In this document: in pieces, positions 1 to 11,423 of the stretch
Position numbering within the stretch: position 1 is the first letter of the stretch
Layout: each line of letters starts with the position of its first letter
Assembly (NCBI GenBank): GCA_014607495.2
Contig: CP053170.1
Span: 4,960,001-5,024,000, forward strand
Direction of reading: 5' to 3'
DNA length: 64,000 nt
From: Carposina sasakii
Taxonomy: Eukaryota > Arthropoda > Insecta > Lepidoptera > Carposinidae
Notes under the pieces: model-generated
What the model was told of the DNA's origin: nothing
Seen by the model: only the letters and a program-made list of their open reading frames with translations
Database searches by the model: none
Program-made: the position numbers and the translations under genes

Positions 1-80
1 TACCTACAAGGTCGTGTACAATACCTATAGGTATAGATAGAAGTGAGCTTACTTATAAATAAAATCACATTTACAATATA

Positions 81-974
81 CATGATGATTTTTCGTCGTC
101 AACGTTCCCGAAAACTACGGAATCTCCTCATCATCATGATCATTTTTCTCCATGGAAGCATACCCGGGAAGTGTCTGGTTTCCAAAATAATAAAGTTGAG
201 TAAATAGACTGCGTTTTTCTGCATAAATGCATATTGACGCGTGTATTTATTTATTGAAAAAACCAACAGCGTTACAAATCATTAAACTATAGTAAATGAT
301 ATTCTTAAATAAGGCCAATGACAGGTTTTCCTGATTATACTTAAAATTAGCAAGCAGGCAGTGGCGGGAAACTCAATTACTAGTTAAGTAAAACTAACTT
401 AGTTGTACCTACAAATTAAAATAAACAGGTAATTAACTATAAAATAAACTTACGGTATCTCTATAACATACTATAATAGCTACTATAATAGATATGTAAT
501 ATTATACATATATATACACCCATATACATACATACTCGTATACATATTCATAAATGCAACATATACACAAATACGTATACATAATGATATAGAAGAAAAT
601 AAACTACTTACATAAACTATGCAATGCTAATAAAAATAGTAAAAGGATTGTGCTAAACGTGGCCTAGGGATCTTACTCGCGTTTTCGCGGAAATGATCAC
701 ACCTGTATGAACGTAAGAGGCAAGAAAAATTCAAAAAACGGCAAGCAAATCGAGGATATATCAGTAGCAAGATTTTTTCACGAGAAATAATTGATATCTG
801 TCTATGAAAAAAAGAGCATAAATACTGGACACTATAAATTTCGCCCGATCAATATGTAATTATTTTTTTAAAGTTTTACATCGTTTCCCAGCATTATTTA
901 TTATTTATAACTTACTTTATTTGATGTATAGAGTACGTACGCTTCGTTAAGGGTGGCAACTAAAAAATACCCTG
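81..974 (+). mobile_element. MITE-B copy 1, interrupted
   Basis: This is a nonautonomous DNA element with the same sequence as five further copies in the window. The left part runs to about 245. The right part resumes near 763 at the sequence that should directly follow it, and ends in ACCCTG followed by TA. The roughly 515 bp in between is foreign to the family and is therefore an insertion. TA flanks and CAGGGTG-like ends suggest mobilisation by a Tc1/mariner-type transposase, which is an inference. Confidence 0.75.
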
Positions 975-1178
975 TATACAGGAATTAACATGAGATACGA
1001 TCTCCCGGCCTATAAACTACTTCGCCCATAGCCAGCTCAGCAGCCCCGTGTAAATAAAATAAAAATAACACCCCTTCACGTTTGTTTTGCAAGCCTCATC
1101 CTTCGCCCTATCGAAACTTGTCGGGGGTAATATATAGTTTTGTTTTCTCTCGGTTTTTGGGGTTCCTTGAAAAGGAAT

Positions 1179-1210
1179 TACCTATATATATATATATATA
1201 TATATATATC
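1179..1210. repeat. (TA)n microsatellite
   Basis: A simple alternating TA run is seen directly. The surrounding 980-1620 is AT-rich sequence with no gene, promoter or repeat family that I recognise. Confidence 0.9.
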
Positions 1211-1621
1211 CACTTTTATATTGAGATACTCGTATCTAACTAGGCACTGTCTAGAAACCTATCACCGGAACAGGTGTACGCTAAGAAGATTTAATTAATC
1301 TTAGAACTTTGATCTGAAACTTTTAGGTTAATGCGATGGAATAATAACCGTATTATTATTATTTATTTAGACTATAAGTAAAATTTTTGAATAACGATAA
1401 TATAGCGCTATTCACTGTAGAAATAACGCATGTCGCGATATGCAACAAAATGCATTCATTTGTATGGAATCCTTTGTTCGCTTCCCCGATACGAATTAGA
1501 GTCCGTTTCATAGAAAAGCTCCCCTGCCTGATTCTAGAAATATTTTTTTTTTGTATGCACATACAAAGATAATGTTGTCATACACATAATTTTTCAAAGA
1601 AACTTTGAAAACTTGTACATC

Positions 1622-1735
1622 TCAACTATTATATCTTCAAAATTGGTCAGAAGTGGCACCATGTGGTTCTATCGGCCCTTGGTGCTCTGCCTACCCCGTA
1701 AGGGGTAAAGGCGTGATTATATGTATGTATGTAAA
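1622..1735 (+). mobile_element. R-G retroposed repeat, truncated
   Basis: It matches, in the opposite orientation, the copies at 7205, 11040, 50303 and 56576. The shared core includes TACCCCGTAAGGGGTAAAGG and a TATG-type tail at the right end. The copy near 56.6 kb has a 14-bp target duplication, so this family is treated as retroposed. Confidence 0.65.
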
Positions 1736-2061
1736 CTTTGGTGGAACGCAGTCTACTCTATCAGATTATTAGTAATATCATAGGATACCAAATTATAAGT
1801 CTTCAGTAATGGATTTTATACTTCGATACATTTATTTGGTACCTGGTTATTGATAATTTAAATGTTGAAAGTAGGTTATCGCCAGCTTATTATTAATGTA
1901 TAGGTTGTAGACAAGTCACAGCAAATTCCATTGAACTACTTATTGATTTTTATATCCTAGACCTAACTAGGAACTAGGTTATTATTTGTACCTACTGTAT
2001 TCTAAACGGTTTTAATTAAAACATTATGGCTACTTATCTCATGTCTCATCACAGATCTGCA

Positions 2062-2288
2062 TTTAAGGCTCGAGCACACCGAATGCGTATGCGTACACGT
2101 AAGCGTAGACATACACGGACCTCTGAGTTGTAATGTATGAAACTGTATAGGCACGGGCAGACCGAATGCGTCTGCGTAGACGTAAGCATAGACGTCAAGC
2201 GGTGACAGTTCCATACATTAAACTCAGAGGTACGTGTACGTCTACGCTTACGTGTACGCATACGCATCCGGTGTGCTCGAAGCTTTAA
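2062..2288. mobile_element. Foldback element with long inverted repeat arms
   Basis: The first ~88 bases (TTTAAGGCTCGAGCACACCG onward) reappear in reverse complement at the right end, with a spacer of roughly 50 bp. The arms are rich in alternating CGTA/TACG steps (GCGTATGCGTACACG). Short open frames here are by-products of the palindromic arms. It is likely a nonautonomous foldback transposon; the superfamily is not identifiable. Confidence 0.7.
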
Positions 2289-2334
2289 ACATGCATTAAG
2301 TAAAATAAATAAAACTACTCTACTAATGTCCTGT

Positions 2335-2560
2335 GCTGATGCAGGGCTTCACTAGAATACATCAGCTGCATCTCTTTTCGTACATGTTGAAAGAGTTGAC
2401 TGAGGAACTCGGGGATCCTCTTAGGCGATAAGCTGACAACTTCTCATTGATCATTAACATCTATTCCCGCTGTAATAACCGTGGCTGCGAGATCACCTTC
2501 ATGATTCTGCAGTTTTGGCTACCCCACTACAGCCGTGTGTACATGTATTCATGTATAACA
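2335..2560 (+). mobile_element. R-A repeat copy
   Basis: It carries the family's 5' block (CTGATGCAGGGCTTCACTAG), a central block (GCGATAAGCTGACAACTT) and the 3' end ACAGCCGTGTGTACATG. More than ten diverged copies occur in the window in both orientations, mostly 5'-truncated. A short nonautonomous retroelement (SINE or LINE tail) is the best guess. Confidence 0.65.
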
Positions 2561-2843
2561 TATAAACATATATTTACGGTCACGAGAATTCCTAAATTGG
2601 CCAGAAACGTACTTTAGCCGGAACATATTTACGATGTTTTAGCTGTAAGACCCTTCACCCTTTAAAAGTTCAAGGACCTAATGACCCTGCCACTAGGGTA
2701 GGTATTTGACATTGGCTCTTACCAACCCAAAAAGACTAATATACGTATAACAAGAAAGAAATATAATAAAAAATTGTTGTTTACGGTCATGGTGTTTCAT
2801 TGTTGAAACTTTGTAGTAGCTATACAAATATATTTTCACTATA

Positions 2844-3222
2844 CTGGGCGTAAAAAGACAACTTTGTTCTTTTAATACCTCGTATTCTTTGTAACATCAC
2901 GATCATTTTTTTCTATGGAAGCACCCCTTGGAAACCACGGGTTTCCAAGATATTCAGGTCCAAAGTTACATGAATATCAGCATTTTTTTTTTCAAATAAA
3001 TCCATCTGGAAACAGTTAACAAAAATTTTTTTTAAAGACACCATATTAATATTTAAAAATGTTACTTTTGTAGGTACATTTGTCAATCGAATACATTGCT
3101 TGCAATAAAAAAATAAATAAAATAAAATTTCGTTTCCCAGGGTTGGTTCCATAGAAAAAAATCACGTTACGTTACAAAGAATACGAGGTATTAAAATAAC
3201 AACGTTGTCTTTTTACACCCTG
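2844..3222. mobile_element. MITE-C copy 1
   Basis: A 379-bp element flanked by TA on both sides. The terminal inverted repeats of about 85 bp read GGGTGTAAAAAGACAAC inward and include AATACCTCGTATTCTTTG. A weak open frame on the minus strand inside it is a by-product of the repeat. The internal block GGAAACCACGGGTTTCC resembles MITE-B, which suggests a shared ancestry. Confidence 0.8.
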
Positions 3223-3229
3223 TATAAGG

Positions 3230-4015
3230 CGCTTTTAAATTGTTTCATTTAATCTTTAATACAAAACTTATGTAGAATCTTTTTTATATTTTTTTCAGAA
3301 AACTAACCAAACTCCTACTCCATTTACTTCCTGTAATCTTTGTCAAAAACAGTAAGTACCTACTTATAAATCGATGATAAACAAGTTCATGAAACTGACG
3401 AATCAATAATACAATGATATGAATGAGCCATCAGTCAGTATATCACTACCCACCTTAAAAAAGGGAATTCCCTTAAAAAGGCAGGTTATTGACCTGACTT
3501 CTATCGAAGGAATTTAGGAAATGTGCAGGAACATTAATCAAGATCGGGGTTTTAAGGTAAATGAGACCAAATCCTGTAAGGAATGTACTGAATAGGAAAT
3601 GAGACTGAAAAGATCCCTCTTTTAAACACCTTAAAAAAGAAGTCTGTTCTTAATTCAAAGTTTTTTTGGTATGTGCAATATGCCCGATTTAAATTTATAT
3701 TTATAGTGTCTTGTAATCCCACAGGGATATATAATTACCTAACAATTTATGGAATATGACATTAATTAACAAGTTCGATGACAATAATATAAATTTAATA
3801 AACCTTTCCGTGGGCGGTTGATATTTCTTTGAACCGTTTATGGAGTTGAATGAACTCCACAGTCAATAATTCTGCTAGTAAATACCAAAACCAATTGACA
3901 ACACCCACGTATTCTACCTATATAAATATTGAGTAACGAAACTTTTACAAGTATCAAATAAAAAAACCTTTGAGATTTATTTGTACCTAATGTTGTTTAC
4001 TATTGACCTGTACTA
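3230..4015. other. Unannotated AT-rich stretch
   Basis: I see no coding frame, RNA gene or known repeat. The only local structure is a short palindrome around 3468-3481 (AAGGGAATTCCCTT). Confidence 0.6.
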
Positions 4016-4017
4016 AT

Positions 4018-4245
4018 TTGGGGCCTCACTAGAATACGCCAGCTACATCTCCTTCCGTGCATGTCGCAAGAGTCAACTAAGGAACTCAGACGATAAGCTA
4101 GCAACTTGACACTGGTCATCTGTCCGTCACTGATTACCTACATCTGTCCCGCTTTGCTAAACGTAACTTGTAGGATCTTTTTTACGATCCTGCTACCTAT
4201 TTCTGGAACCTTATTTTAGGAACACGGCCATGTGTATATGTATGT
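4018..4245 (+). mobile_element. R-A repeat copy
   Basis: This is a nearly full-length family copy running from GGGGCCTCACTAGAATACG to ACACGGCCATGTGTATATG, with the block CATCTGTCCCGCTTTGCTAA in the centre. It abuts an R-E copy on its right. Confidence 0.65.
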
Positions 4246-4254
4246 TTGTATGCG

Positions 4255-4575
4255 ACTCCGTCCGCGTGGACTGCAGAAAAAACAAAATGTCGAAATTATC
4301 CGGGATGAAAATATTTTCCCGGGATAAAAAGAAGCCTATATGTTAAGTGGGACCTGTAACAATATATTCGTGAAAACTGCATCGAAATCGGTTCAGCCGT
4401 TTCTGAAATTAGCGTGCACAAACGCACAGACAAACAGACAAAACGACAAACAGACAAAAATTCAAAAAATCATAGTTTTGGGTTCTATTGCGTTGATAAA
4501 GGTCTCCTATAATATTTTTTCTCATATATCTTCTATGTACTGGTAGCGATCCGTTACATTTTTATTATATGTATA
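4255..4575 (+). mobile_element. R-E LINE 3' end (RTE-like)
   Basis: It shares TCCGCGTGGACTGCAG, CATCGAAATCGGTTCAGCCG and an ending in TATTATATGTATAGAT with copies near 20.1 (minus), 44.45 and 48.9 kb. Such tails are typical of lepidopteran RTE-like elements, which I recall as general knowledge. All copies are 5'-truncated, and their open frames do not encode a recognisable domain. Confidence 0.65.
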
Positions 4576-5437
4576 GATTACATATCGCACAAAAATAATA
4601 AATGTAAGTAAGTACATAAATGTAGATAGAATTTTCTTTGTTGTAAAGGTGAAGAGAATCGAAGGGACATAAATCACACTAACAAAAACTTAGTAAACGT
4701 ATTTTCTTCACCCCCTCATAACGGAGGGTTGATATACTTTTTGTTTCTAATTTGTAGCAAACAATCGCGAAGTGTTGTGATCATTACAGTTTTCTATCTG
4801 TTTTGTGACTCTCCGTTACACCGAAACCGCCTAGAGGGATATACTAAATTAACTACCTTTAGTATACATAGGGCCAATTGTTTGATCGGTTAGTAGTCAG
4901 TTACAAATAAATAATAATAAAGGAATATAAAACAAATGCATAAACTTACTATTAAAATAAAGGTATAAAGTTAAAATAAAGGTCAGTGAAACCATAGTGT
5001 TTCAATATTTTATTTTATTGTTTTAGGAAAACACAGCTTCATACCTACCTGTACATAAAAATACTAACAGCTTATATATCTATAAGCCATTGACAAGTTT
5101 TCACATATAACAACTATTTAAAAAAAAAGACAATTTAAAGAATAATTTGGAGCTGAATTACAACTAAACTTAAGAAATGGTTAGTTGGAGGTTGGGGAAG
5201 AGAATTTACTGTAGAAAGTAGAAGCTATTTAATAGTCATTGGGTTCGTATTGAAGAGATTATTTACTGGTAAGTCTTGTAGTAACTTATTAGCTTTTTAT
5301 AAACTTACTTATTTTAACTGATATAAGCTTAAAAACTGGAGTACAGACAAATTAGAAAAACCGCCCCGTTTCAGTATACTTAGGTATTAATGCCGTCCTC
5401 GATACATAATCGGATGCATTCCGATCAGTAGATAGAT

Positions 5438-5755
5438 TAATGGATGTGGTATTACCATGGAGAAGGTATAAAAGAGGAGGTGGGATTATGAACTGAGACG
5501 TTTGGCAATCGTGAGGCCATGACGTTATGAAGCGGAGCTTAAGGGCCAGTGTGTGTAACGCAGTAGCTGTAACCACACGCTTATGCACGTAGTTTGACAA
5601 GGTGGTTTCTATGTAAATGGGCAGGGCTACAGTGTTAGGATGCTCCCCTTGTCCCATACTTCACCCCCGCTCAGCGGAACACTATTTTTGTATAAAAATA
5701 TACTTAGCCGCTGCTCCTCTTTTATTTTTTCTCCATGGACATTACCATTACATAA
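5438..5755. mobile_element. Possible foldback element with ~35-bp arms
   Basis: The left segment (TGGTATTACCATGGAGAAGG followed by TATAAAAGAGGAG) returns in reverse complement at 5715-5755 (CTCCTCTTTTATTTTTTCTCC, then ATGGACATTACC). The arms match imperfectly and enclose ~240 bp. No transposase is present. Flanking 4580-5437 and 5756-6290 hold nothing recognisable. Confidence 0.45.
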
Positions 5756-6296
5756 GCGAGATTGTTTCCATCGTGGAAAGGAGATACCGCTATAAGCTGT
5801 ATAGAGGGACATCTTTCTTAAAATGAAAATAATTTCATGATAAGCCCCGAGATATTTTCATGCATTTTTCCGGTTGTTAGCCTGCAGGCGTGATTCCCAC
5901 TTACGGCGCGAGCCTTTTTTCCAATAATGATTAAGTTTTGGTACCCCTATAATGGATATATGATGTTTTTATTTGGGTTGTAGCTACCCCATCCACTATC
6001 TACATGATTCGATAAAAAAGGCGTTTAAAAATGGTTTGCGTTTATACGCGGACTACTCACGAGGACAGGAGGCAGGAGGGCAATCGCGCTATTGTTGAAA
6101 GCATTTGAAACTAAAGTATAACCTTTAACGTCACCTATATTAAGCACATCTTATTGCACAAAATTTTGGCAACGTTTAAAGATACCTGAATACCTCTCTG
6201 GTTATCAAATGGCCATTCAAACCAAAGCTTAACTATAAAAAAAAACGTTCCGGTAAAAGGTGAAAAAAAAATGTACCTAAATTAACAGTGACAAGT

Positions 6297-6405
6297 TAGC
6301 TCATCGCCTGAGAAAACGCCTCTTAGTCGACTCTTATGATATGCACGGTAAGAGATGCAGCTAATGTATTCTAAAAGTCCCGCATCAGTACAAGATCCAT
6401 ACAAC
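6297..6405 (-). mobile_element. R-A repeat fragment
   Basis: It reads as the reverse complement of the R-A 5' half: GTGACAAGTTAGCTCATCGC at the left and a block matching the CTGATGCGGGGCTTC region at the right. The 3' third of the family is missing. Confidence 0.55.
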
Positions 6406-6787
6406 AACACAAACTACAGTGTACAATGCGAATGAGGGTATGATTCGTTCCCGTGTAACAGGTAAACGGGATAGCTCTGGCACCGACCGGAGCTGTTAGA
6501 ACTTAAATTGCTCCAGTCCCTAGTTAGACAGTTTTTTTTTCGTTCCCCTGTGACAAGTCTCACTTGGCTTAGACGGAAAATGTTCTGGAGGTCTAAAAAG
6601 ATTGAGTGATTTTTCTAAAATCAACCTTTGTAGAAGGAAATTTCTTTTTAGCAAGAGTACTCTTGCGATTTATTAAATAAATAATAAATAAATAAAAATT
6701 TTATTCAATATCAAACATTTGCTATACATACCACGACTTTTTTTTGTATCAAAATGTTGACATTTTGATGTTTCACTCAATTTTTCA

Positions 6788-7033
6788 ATGAAATCTAAAT
6801 TCTATGTGATAAGAGTTAAAGCGCAGATCCCTTTATCGATTCTGCTGTGGTTAATTCCGGGGATTTGTAATGGAAACTCCTCTAATCAGAAATTCTTTGA
6901 AATCCGATATAACTACACAGTAGAGAAGTATATAGACAATGTCTGTATTCTTGATAGCAATCAGTCAAGCTATACCGAAAAAATAGCTATCGAAATTACG
7001 AGTTGCCCTTGTATCCAACTTGAAAAAACTTAA
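6788..7033 (+). CDS. Hypothetical small protein with signal-peptide-like start
   Basis: An ATG-started frame of 81 codons lies in otherwise noncoding DNA. Residues ~13-28 form a hydrophobic segment (IPLSILLWLIPGICNG) after a basic start, which resembles a signal peptide. Several N-glycosylation-type sequons follow (NSS, NYT, NQSS), and there are four cysteines. A possible polyadenylation signal (AATAAA) lies ~65 bp after the stop. I do not recognise the protein. No splice partner or promoter is apparent, and frames of this length arise by chance, so it may well not be a gene. Confidence 0.2.
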   Translation: MKSKFYVIRVKAQIPLSILLWLIPGICNGNSSNQKFFEIRYNYTVEKYIDNVCILDSNQSSYTEKIAIEITSCPCIQLEKT

Positions 7034-7204
7034 GTTGGGAGTCGCCTAACTTGAAATTTTTGTTAGGTTAGTTAAGAAATTGGCGAATTGGGCATAATAA
7101 AAAATTACCTAATAACAAAACGTTTTTATCGTAGTTCTAACGGCGTTAAGGATTATAAGGACGCAGTACAAAGCAAGCTAGCCAAAATCCATCTATCCAA
7201 ACAA

Positions 7205-7455
7205 ATTATAATATACATACATACATATAATCACGCCTTTATCCCTTACGGGGTAGACAGAGCACCAAGGGCCGATAAAACCACATGGTGCCACTTCTGA
7301 CCAATTTTGAGGATATAGTTGAGATGTACAAGTTTGGTTAGTACAGGTGGTCAGCCCATCGCCTACAAAACACCAAGACCCTCTTGTCCCTCTACTGACT
7401 TGTACAGTATGCCCGGGAAGAGAAGCAGCTGTAGTATTATACGTTTTTTTATCAC
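7205..7455 (-). mobile_element. R-G retroposed repeat
   Basis: One of the longest copies. The tail (CATACATACATATAATCACG) is at the left, and the body includes CCACATGGTGCCACTTCTGA and CAGTATGCCCGGGAAGAG. It is followed after ~125 bp by an R-A copy, the same order as at 11.0-11.4 kb. Confidence 0.65.
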
Positions 7456-7579
7456 TCCCAGAGCAGCATAGAAGAAATTATAATATAATAATAATAAATT
7501 CATTTATTGAGGTAATTGTGCATAAATTATGCAGACATTTAAACTATAAGTAAGATAACACAGAATTATCACTTAGCTT

Positions 7580-7748
7580 TTTAGGATGCATCAGCAGCAT
7601 CTCTGTCTATGCATATAAAGTTGATTGAGGAACTCGGGCATTCTCTCGGGCAATAAGCAATGATTATTCACATAAACGTGGCCATGGGATTTACATTATG
7701 ATCCTGCAGTTTTGGCTAACCTATTTCGGTAATACAGCCGTGTAAATG
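7580..7748 (+). mobile_element. R-A repeat copy, 5'-truncated
   Basis: It starts in GGATGCATCAGCAGCATCTC and ends AATACAGCCGTGTAAATG. The segment GCAGTTTTGGCTAACCTATT just before the end corresponds to the part of R-A from which the 31-bp minisatellite unit at 11.4 kb seems to derive. Confidence 0.6.
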
Positions 7749-7867
7749 AACGAGAATTTTTTTTTTACGTACTTCTATTTATCATCAAAAAGTAAGACAC
7801 CTAAGCCAGTGCAAAGCGGACTAGCCAAAACCCATCCATCCAATCAAATTATGCAGACATATAAAAT

Positions 7868-8132
7868 ATTAGCCGCGCGGTGCCGGTAGAGTAGAGTTTG
7901 TACCACCCCATGCCTGCCCGTGAGAATCGTACGAGGCGATTAAGGGTTTTCGGAAGGTGGGCAGCAGCGCCTTCCGTACTGACAACATAGTCCGAAAATC
8001 ACACTGCGGTCACCAACCCACCTGCCCAGCGTGGTGACTATAGGCAAAACCCCCCTGTGGCAGTAGCCTAGTAACGTGCTCTGGGAGAGGCCTACGTCCG
8101 GCAGTGGACTGTAATAGGCTGAAAAAGAAAAA
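7868..8132 (+). mobile_element. R-F LINE 3' end
   Basis: It begins GCCGCGCGGTGCCGGTAGAG and ends in the CAGTGGACTGTAATAGGCTG tail. It shares its whole length with copies at 9330 and 37933. No reverse transcriptase remains, so it is a 5'-truncated or nonautonomous copy. Confidence 0.7.
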
Positions 8133-8156
8133 AGAAAGAAAGAATAAAATATTAAT

Positions 8157-8225
8157 TACATACATAAAATCACGCTTCTTTCCCTAAGAGGTAAGCAGAG
8201 ATCACGGATCTCCAATTAATACAGT
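8157..8225 (-). mobile_element. R-G-related fragment
   Basis: It shares the tail-side words ATCACGCTTCTTTCCC and GCAGAGATCACGGATCTCC with 48815-48862. This sub-group differs from the main R-G copies after the tail. Confidence 0.45.
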
Positions 8226-8541
8226 CCTAACACAGTTAAAATATAAGTATGTACCTAAGATTATACAGAATCATCACTTAGCCCCGTTTCACGCTTGGCC
8301 GCCCCTCAATAATACCATAATCTGAACTTACTCAGAATGTCAAAAGTTGAGCAACTTGAAGTGTTCCGTAATTTCTGTTCATCAATTACTCAGTGAACTG
8401 ACCCGGAGGAACGCTGATGTTAAAACGGTTTCGGATACGATATTTTATTGAATTACATAATTATGTCGATTTTTCTTATTGTGTTGTATGTAATAATCTA
8501 AATGCCATAGTTGATATGTAGAAATGGAATAAGTATAGGTA

Positions 8542-9007
8542 CAGGGTGTGGGTGACATCCAAGCATTTGCTGAACAAATACCATTGTGTTGAGTAATACA
8601 ACAGTGTTATTACTTTCAGGAAATGCATTTTTAATTTGATTATCCGCAATGTTTGCTTTCCGCGCTAATTTATCTGGTGATCCTGTGACTAGTTAAATGG
8701 GCTTATTAGTTATTGTGTGACACATTGCTGTTTTTTGGATCACTTATGACTCTCCATTAGGGTTGATTAGTTATTTGAATTTTTCGGAGGTCTTTTTTTT
8801 CGAAAATCATATTTTATTTATAAAAATATTTTTAACGTCATTATCTAAGGCCTAATTAAACGAAATACACTATTTTTTCTCTGAAAATATGAAATAAATA
8901 TTGGAAAATTTTAGAATTTTTCTGGTAAAATTTTCAGCGTTTTCCGTCTTAGAATCATGGTCTGAAGTCATGGTATCAATATTACCCAGGCTGTCACAAA
9001 CACCTTA
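8542..9007 (+). mobile_element. MITE-D copy 1
   Basis: It is bounded by CAGGGTGTGGGTGACA after a TA and by GGCTGTCACAAACACCTTA. The ends are imperfect inverted repeats. The internal landmark TTGCTTTCCGCGC is shared with 23060, 40449 and the interrupted minus-strand copy at 62021. A short frame at its 3' side is not coding. Confidence 0.75.
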
Positions 9008-9329
9008 TTTAAGGTATGTATTATTAACAGTAGAGTATAGAAAGGATTTAAACATTTGTGAAAAGAAAAGGAGTTTTCATTTAATAAAATGACGATGTAA
9101 TTATGAAATTCAAGGTGTTTTTCTTTAAAAAAAAATACTACAGGATGTTTTGTCGCAAAAATATTAAGTATATTGATTTGTTATAAAGATTTTATCACAG
9201 AAATAGTGGGAATAATGCATCACCTTATTTGATTTTGATAATTTAAGTCAGTAAGTACCTGAAAGAAAATAAACAAATCATTAACATAAAATGTTGTTAT
9301 ATGTTTCTAATAAAGCCCTTTATACATTA

Positions 9330-9585
9330 GGTTGCGTGATGCCGGTAGAGTAGAATTCGTACCACGCCATGTCTGCCCGTGGGTATCGTACGAGGCGATT
9401 TAGGGTTCCCGGGAGGTGGGCAGCAGCGCCTCCCGTTTTTGACAACATAGTCCAAAATATAAACTGCGGTCACCAACCCGTCTGCCCGGCGTGGTGACTA
9501 TGGGCAAATAGCCCTCATGGCAGTCTTGTGGCGTGCCCTGGCGGAGGCCTACGTCCAGCAGTGGACTGCAATAGGCTGATGATGA
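9330..9585 (+). mobile_element. R-F LINE 3' end
   Basis: A full-length match to the 7868 copy, ending GCAGTGGACTGCAATAGGCT followed by GATGATGAT. It lies 1.2 kb from that copy in the same orientation. Confidence 0.7.
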
Positions 9586-9599
9586 TTTATTAGGTACTA

Positions 9600-10180
9600 A
9601 TACTACTACTACCTACTCATTTATAATATTTTTCAATAATATTACAAAATCAATTTAAAATGGCATATCTATTTCGTAGCACATCGTGCAGTTTAGGATA
9701 ATATTAACGTAAACAAAAGAAGTTTGGGCGGACAATTCAGGGGGGGGACTCCGCCTACTGACTTTGTAGGAAACGTTAAATGATACAGTAGAAAATACCC
9801 TAAATTTCGTGTTTAGAAATAAAAATCAAACCAATAAAAAGCCCAAACGCTGCATTTAGAAAATCCTTAGCATAGGTGCTATAGTACGAGTTATCAGTCA
9901 GTGGGGGAAAAGTAGTGTATAAAAGTGTACCTAATTAAGATAGTACTATAGGTAGGTAAACTTAGGTACATATAACAAAGAAAACAGACGTCGCGATAAA
10001 CTTATAGATACGTTTCAGAAACTAGGCCACGAAACCAGAGAGAACTTTACGCTGTAATATTATATCGCATGGTACAATTTACAGGTTATCTGAATTATAA
10101 CATTTATTTAACAACATTTTATAAAATGATTAATAAAGAAATGGAAAAAATTCTTCACCCTTCGTTTATTTATTCAGTAT
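9600..10180. other. Unannotated stretch
   Basis: AT-rich DNA with a run of eight G near 9740. No gene or repeat family is recognised. Confidence 0.55.
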
Positions 10181-10185
10181 GTATA

Positions 10186-10557
10186 CAGAATCATTTTTGG
10201 TCGTCAACGTTCCCGAAAACTACGGAATCTTCTCATCATTACGATCATTTTTCTCCATGGAAGCATACCTGGGAAGTGTCTGGTTTCCAAAATATTAGGT
10301 TCCAAAGTTGAGTAAATAGACTGCGTTTTTCTGCATAAATGCATATTGATGCATGTAGCAAGATTTTTTTACGACAAATAATTAATATCTGTCTATGAAA
10401 AAACTAGCATAAACACTGGACATTATAAATTTCGCCCGATCAAGTAATGAAAAAAAAATTGACATCGTTTCCCATAATTTTTTTTGGCATAAACTTACTT
10501 TATTTGATGTATAGAGTACGTACCCTTCGTTAAGGGTGGCAACAAAAAAATATCCTG
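10186..10557 (+). mobile_element. MITE-B copy 2
   Basis: It is uninterrupted (372 bp) and flanked by TA on both sides. It begins CAGAATCATTTTTGGTCGTC and ends AAAATATCCTG. It supplies the uninterrupted junction that shows copy 1 is split. Confidence 0.8.
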
Positions 10558-10661
10558 TATATTACTTACATATAAACATATAACGCCTATTATCCCTCAA
10601 AAATTCGTAGAAATCGTACGTGGTAAGGGGTAATATACCTTCTCCATGCCATGGGTAATAT

Positions 10662-11034
10662 AGGGTGTAAAAAGACAACGTTTTTATTTTAATACCTCGT
10701 ATTCTTTGTAACGTAATGATCTATTTTTTCTATGGAACCAACCCTGGGAAACGAATTTTTTTTTTTTAATTTTTTTTTTATTGCAAGCAATGTATTCGAT
10801 TAACAAATGTACATACAAAACTAACATTTTTAAATATTCATATGGTGTCTTTAACCCTTTTCCTGTTAAATGTTTCCAGATGGATTTATTTTTTTTTAAA
10901 TGCTGATATTTATGTAACTTTGGACCTCAATATCTTGGAAATCCGTGGTTTCCCTGCTTCCATAGAAAAAAATGATCGAGATGTTACAAAGAATACGAGG
11001 TATTAAAAGAACAAAGTTGTCTTTTTACACCCAG
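10662..11034. mobile_element. MITE-C copy 2
   Basis: It has the long terminal inverted repeats of the family (GGGTGTAAAAAGACAACG inward, and the complement at the right). The centre is degraded and T-rich. It is directly followed by an R-G tail. Confidence 0.75.
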
Positions 11035-11039
11035 TATAT

Positions 11040-11300
11040 ACCTACATACATACATACATATAATCACGCCTTTATCCCTTACGGGGTAGGCAGAGCACCA
11101 AGGGCCGATAGAACCACATGGTGCCACTTCTGAACAATTTTGAGGGTATAGTTGAGATGCACAAGTTCGGTTAGTAGTGACAGGTGGTCAGCCCATCGCC
11201 TACAAAACAACAAAGCCCCTCTTGTCCCTCTACTGACTTGTACAGTATGCCCGGGAAGAGAAGCAACTGTAGTATTATACGTATTTTTTTTTTCAGAGCA
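11040..11300 (-). mobile_element. R-G retroposed repeat
   Basis: The tail of CATACATA units abuts the right end of MITE-C. The body matches the 7205 copy, including CAGTATGCCCGGGAAGAG. Confidence 0.65.
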
Positions 11301-11329
11301 GCATAGAAGAATACTTACTCAGTATCTTT

Positions 11330-11423
11330 TATCTCCTGCGTATCGTAAATTACTCGACTGAGAGATCGACTAAGGAAGTCGGGCATTCTTTCAAATGAAC
11401 TAGTAACTTGTCACTGATCAACA
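11330..11423 (+). mobile_element. R-A fragment at the edge of the minisatellite
   Basis: It contains GATCGACTAAGGAAGTCGGG and AACTTGTCACTGATCA, which match the R-A centre. R-A order then jumps directly to its 3' terminal ACAGCCGTGT, where the tandem array starts. Confidence 0.55.
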
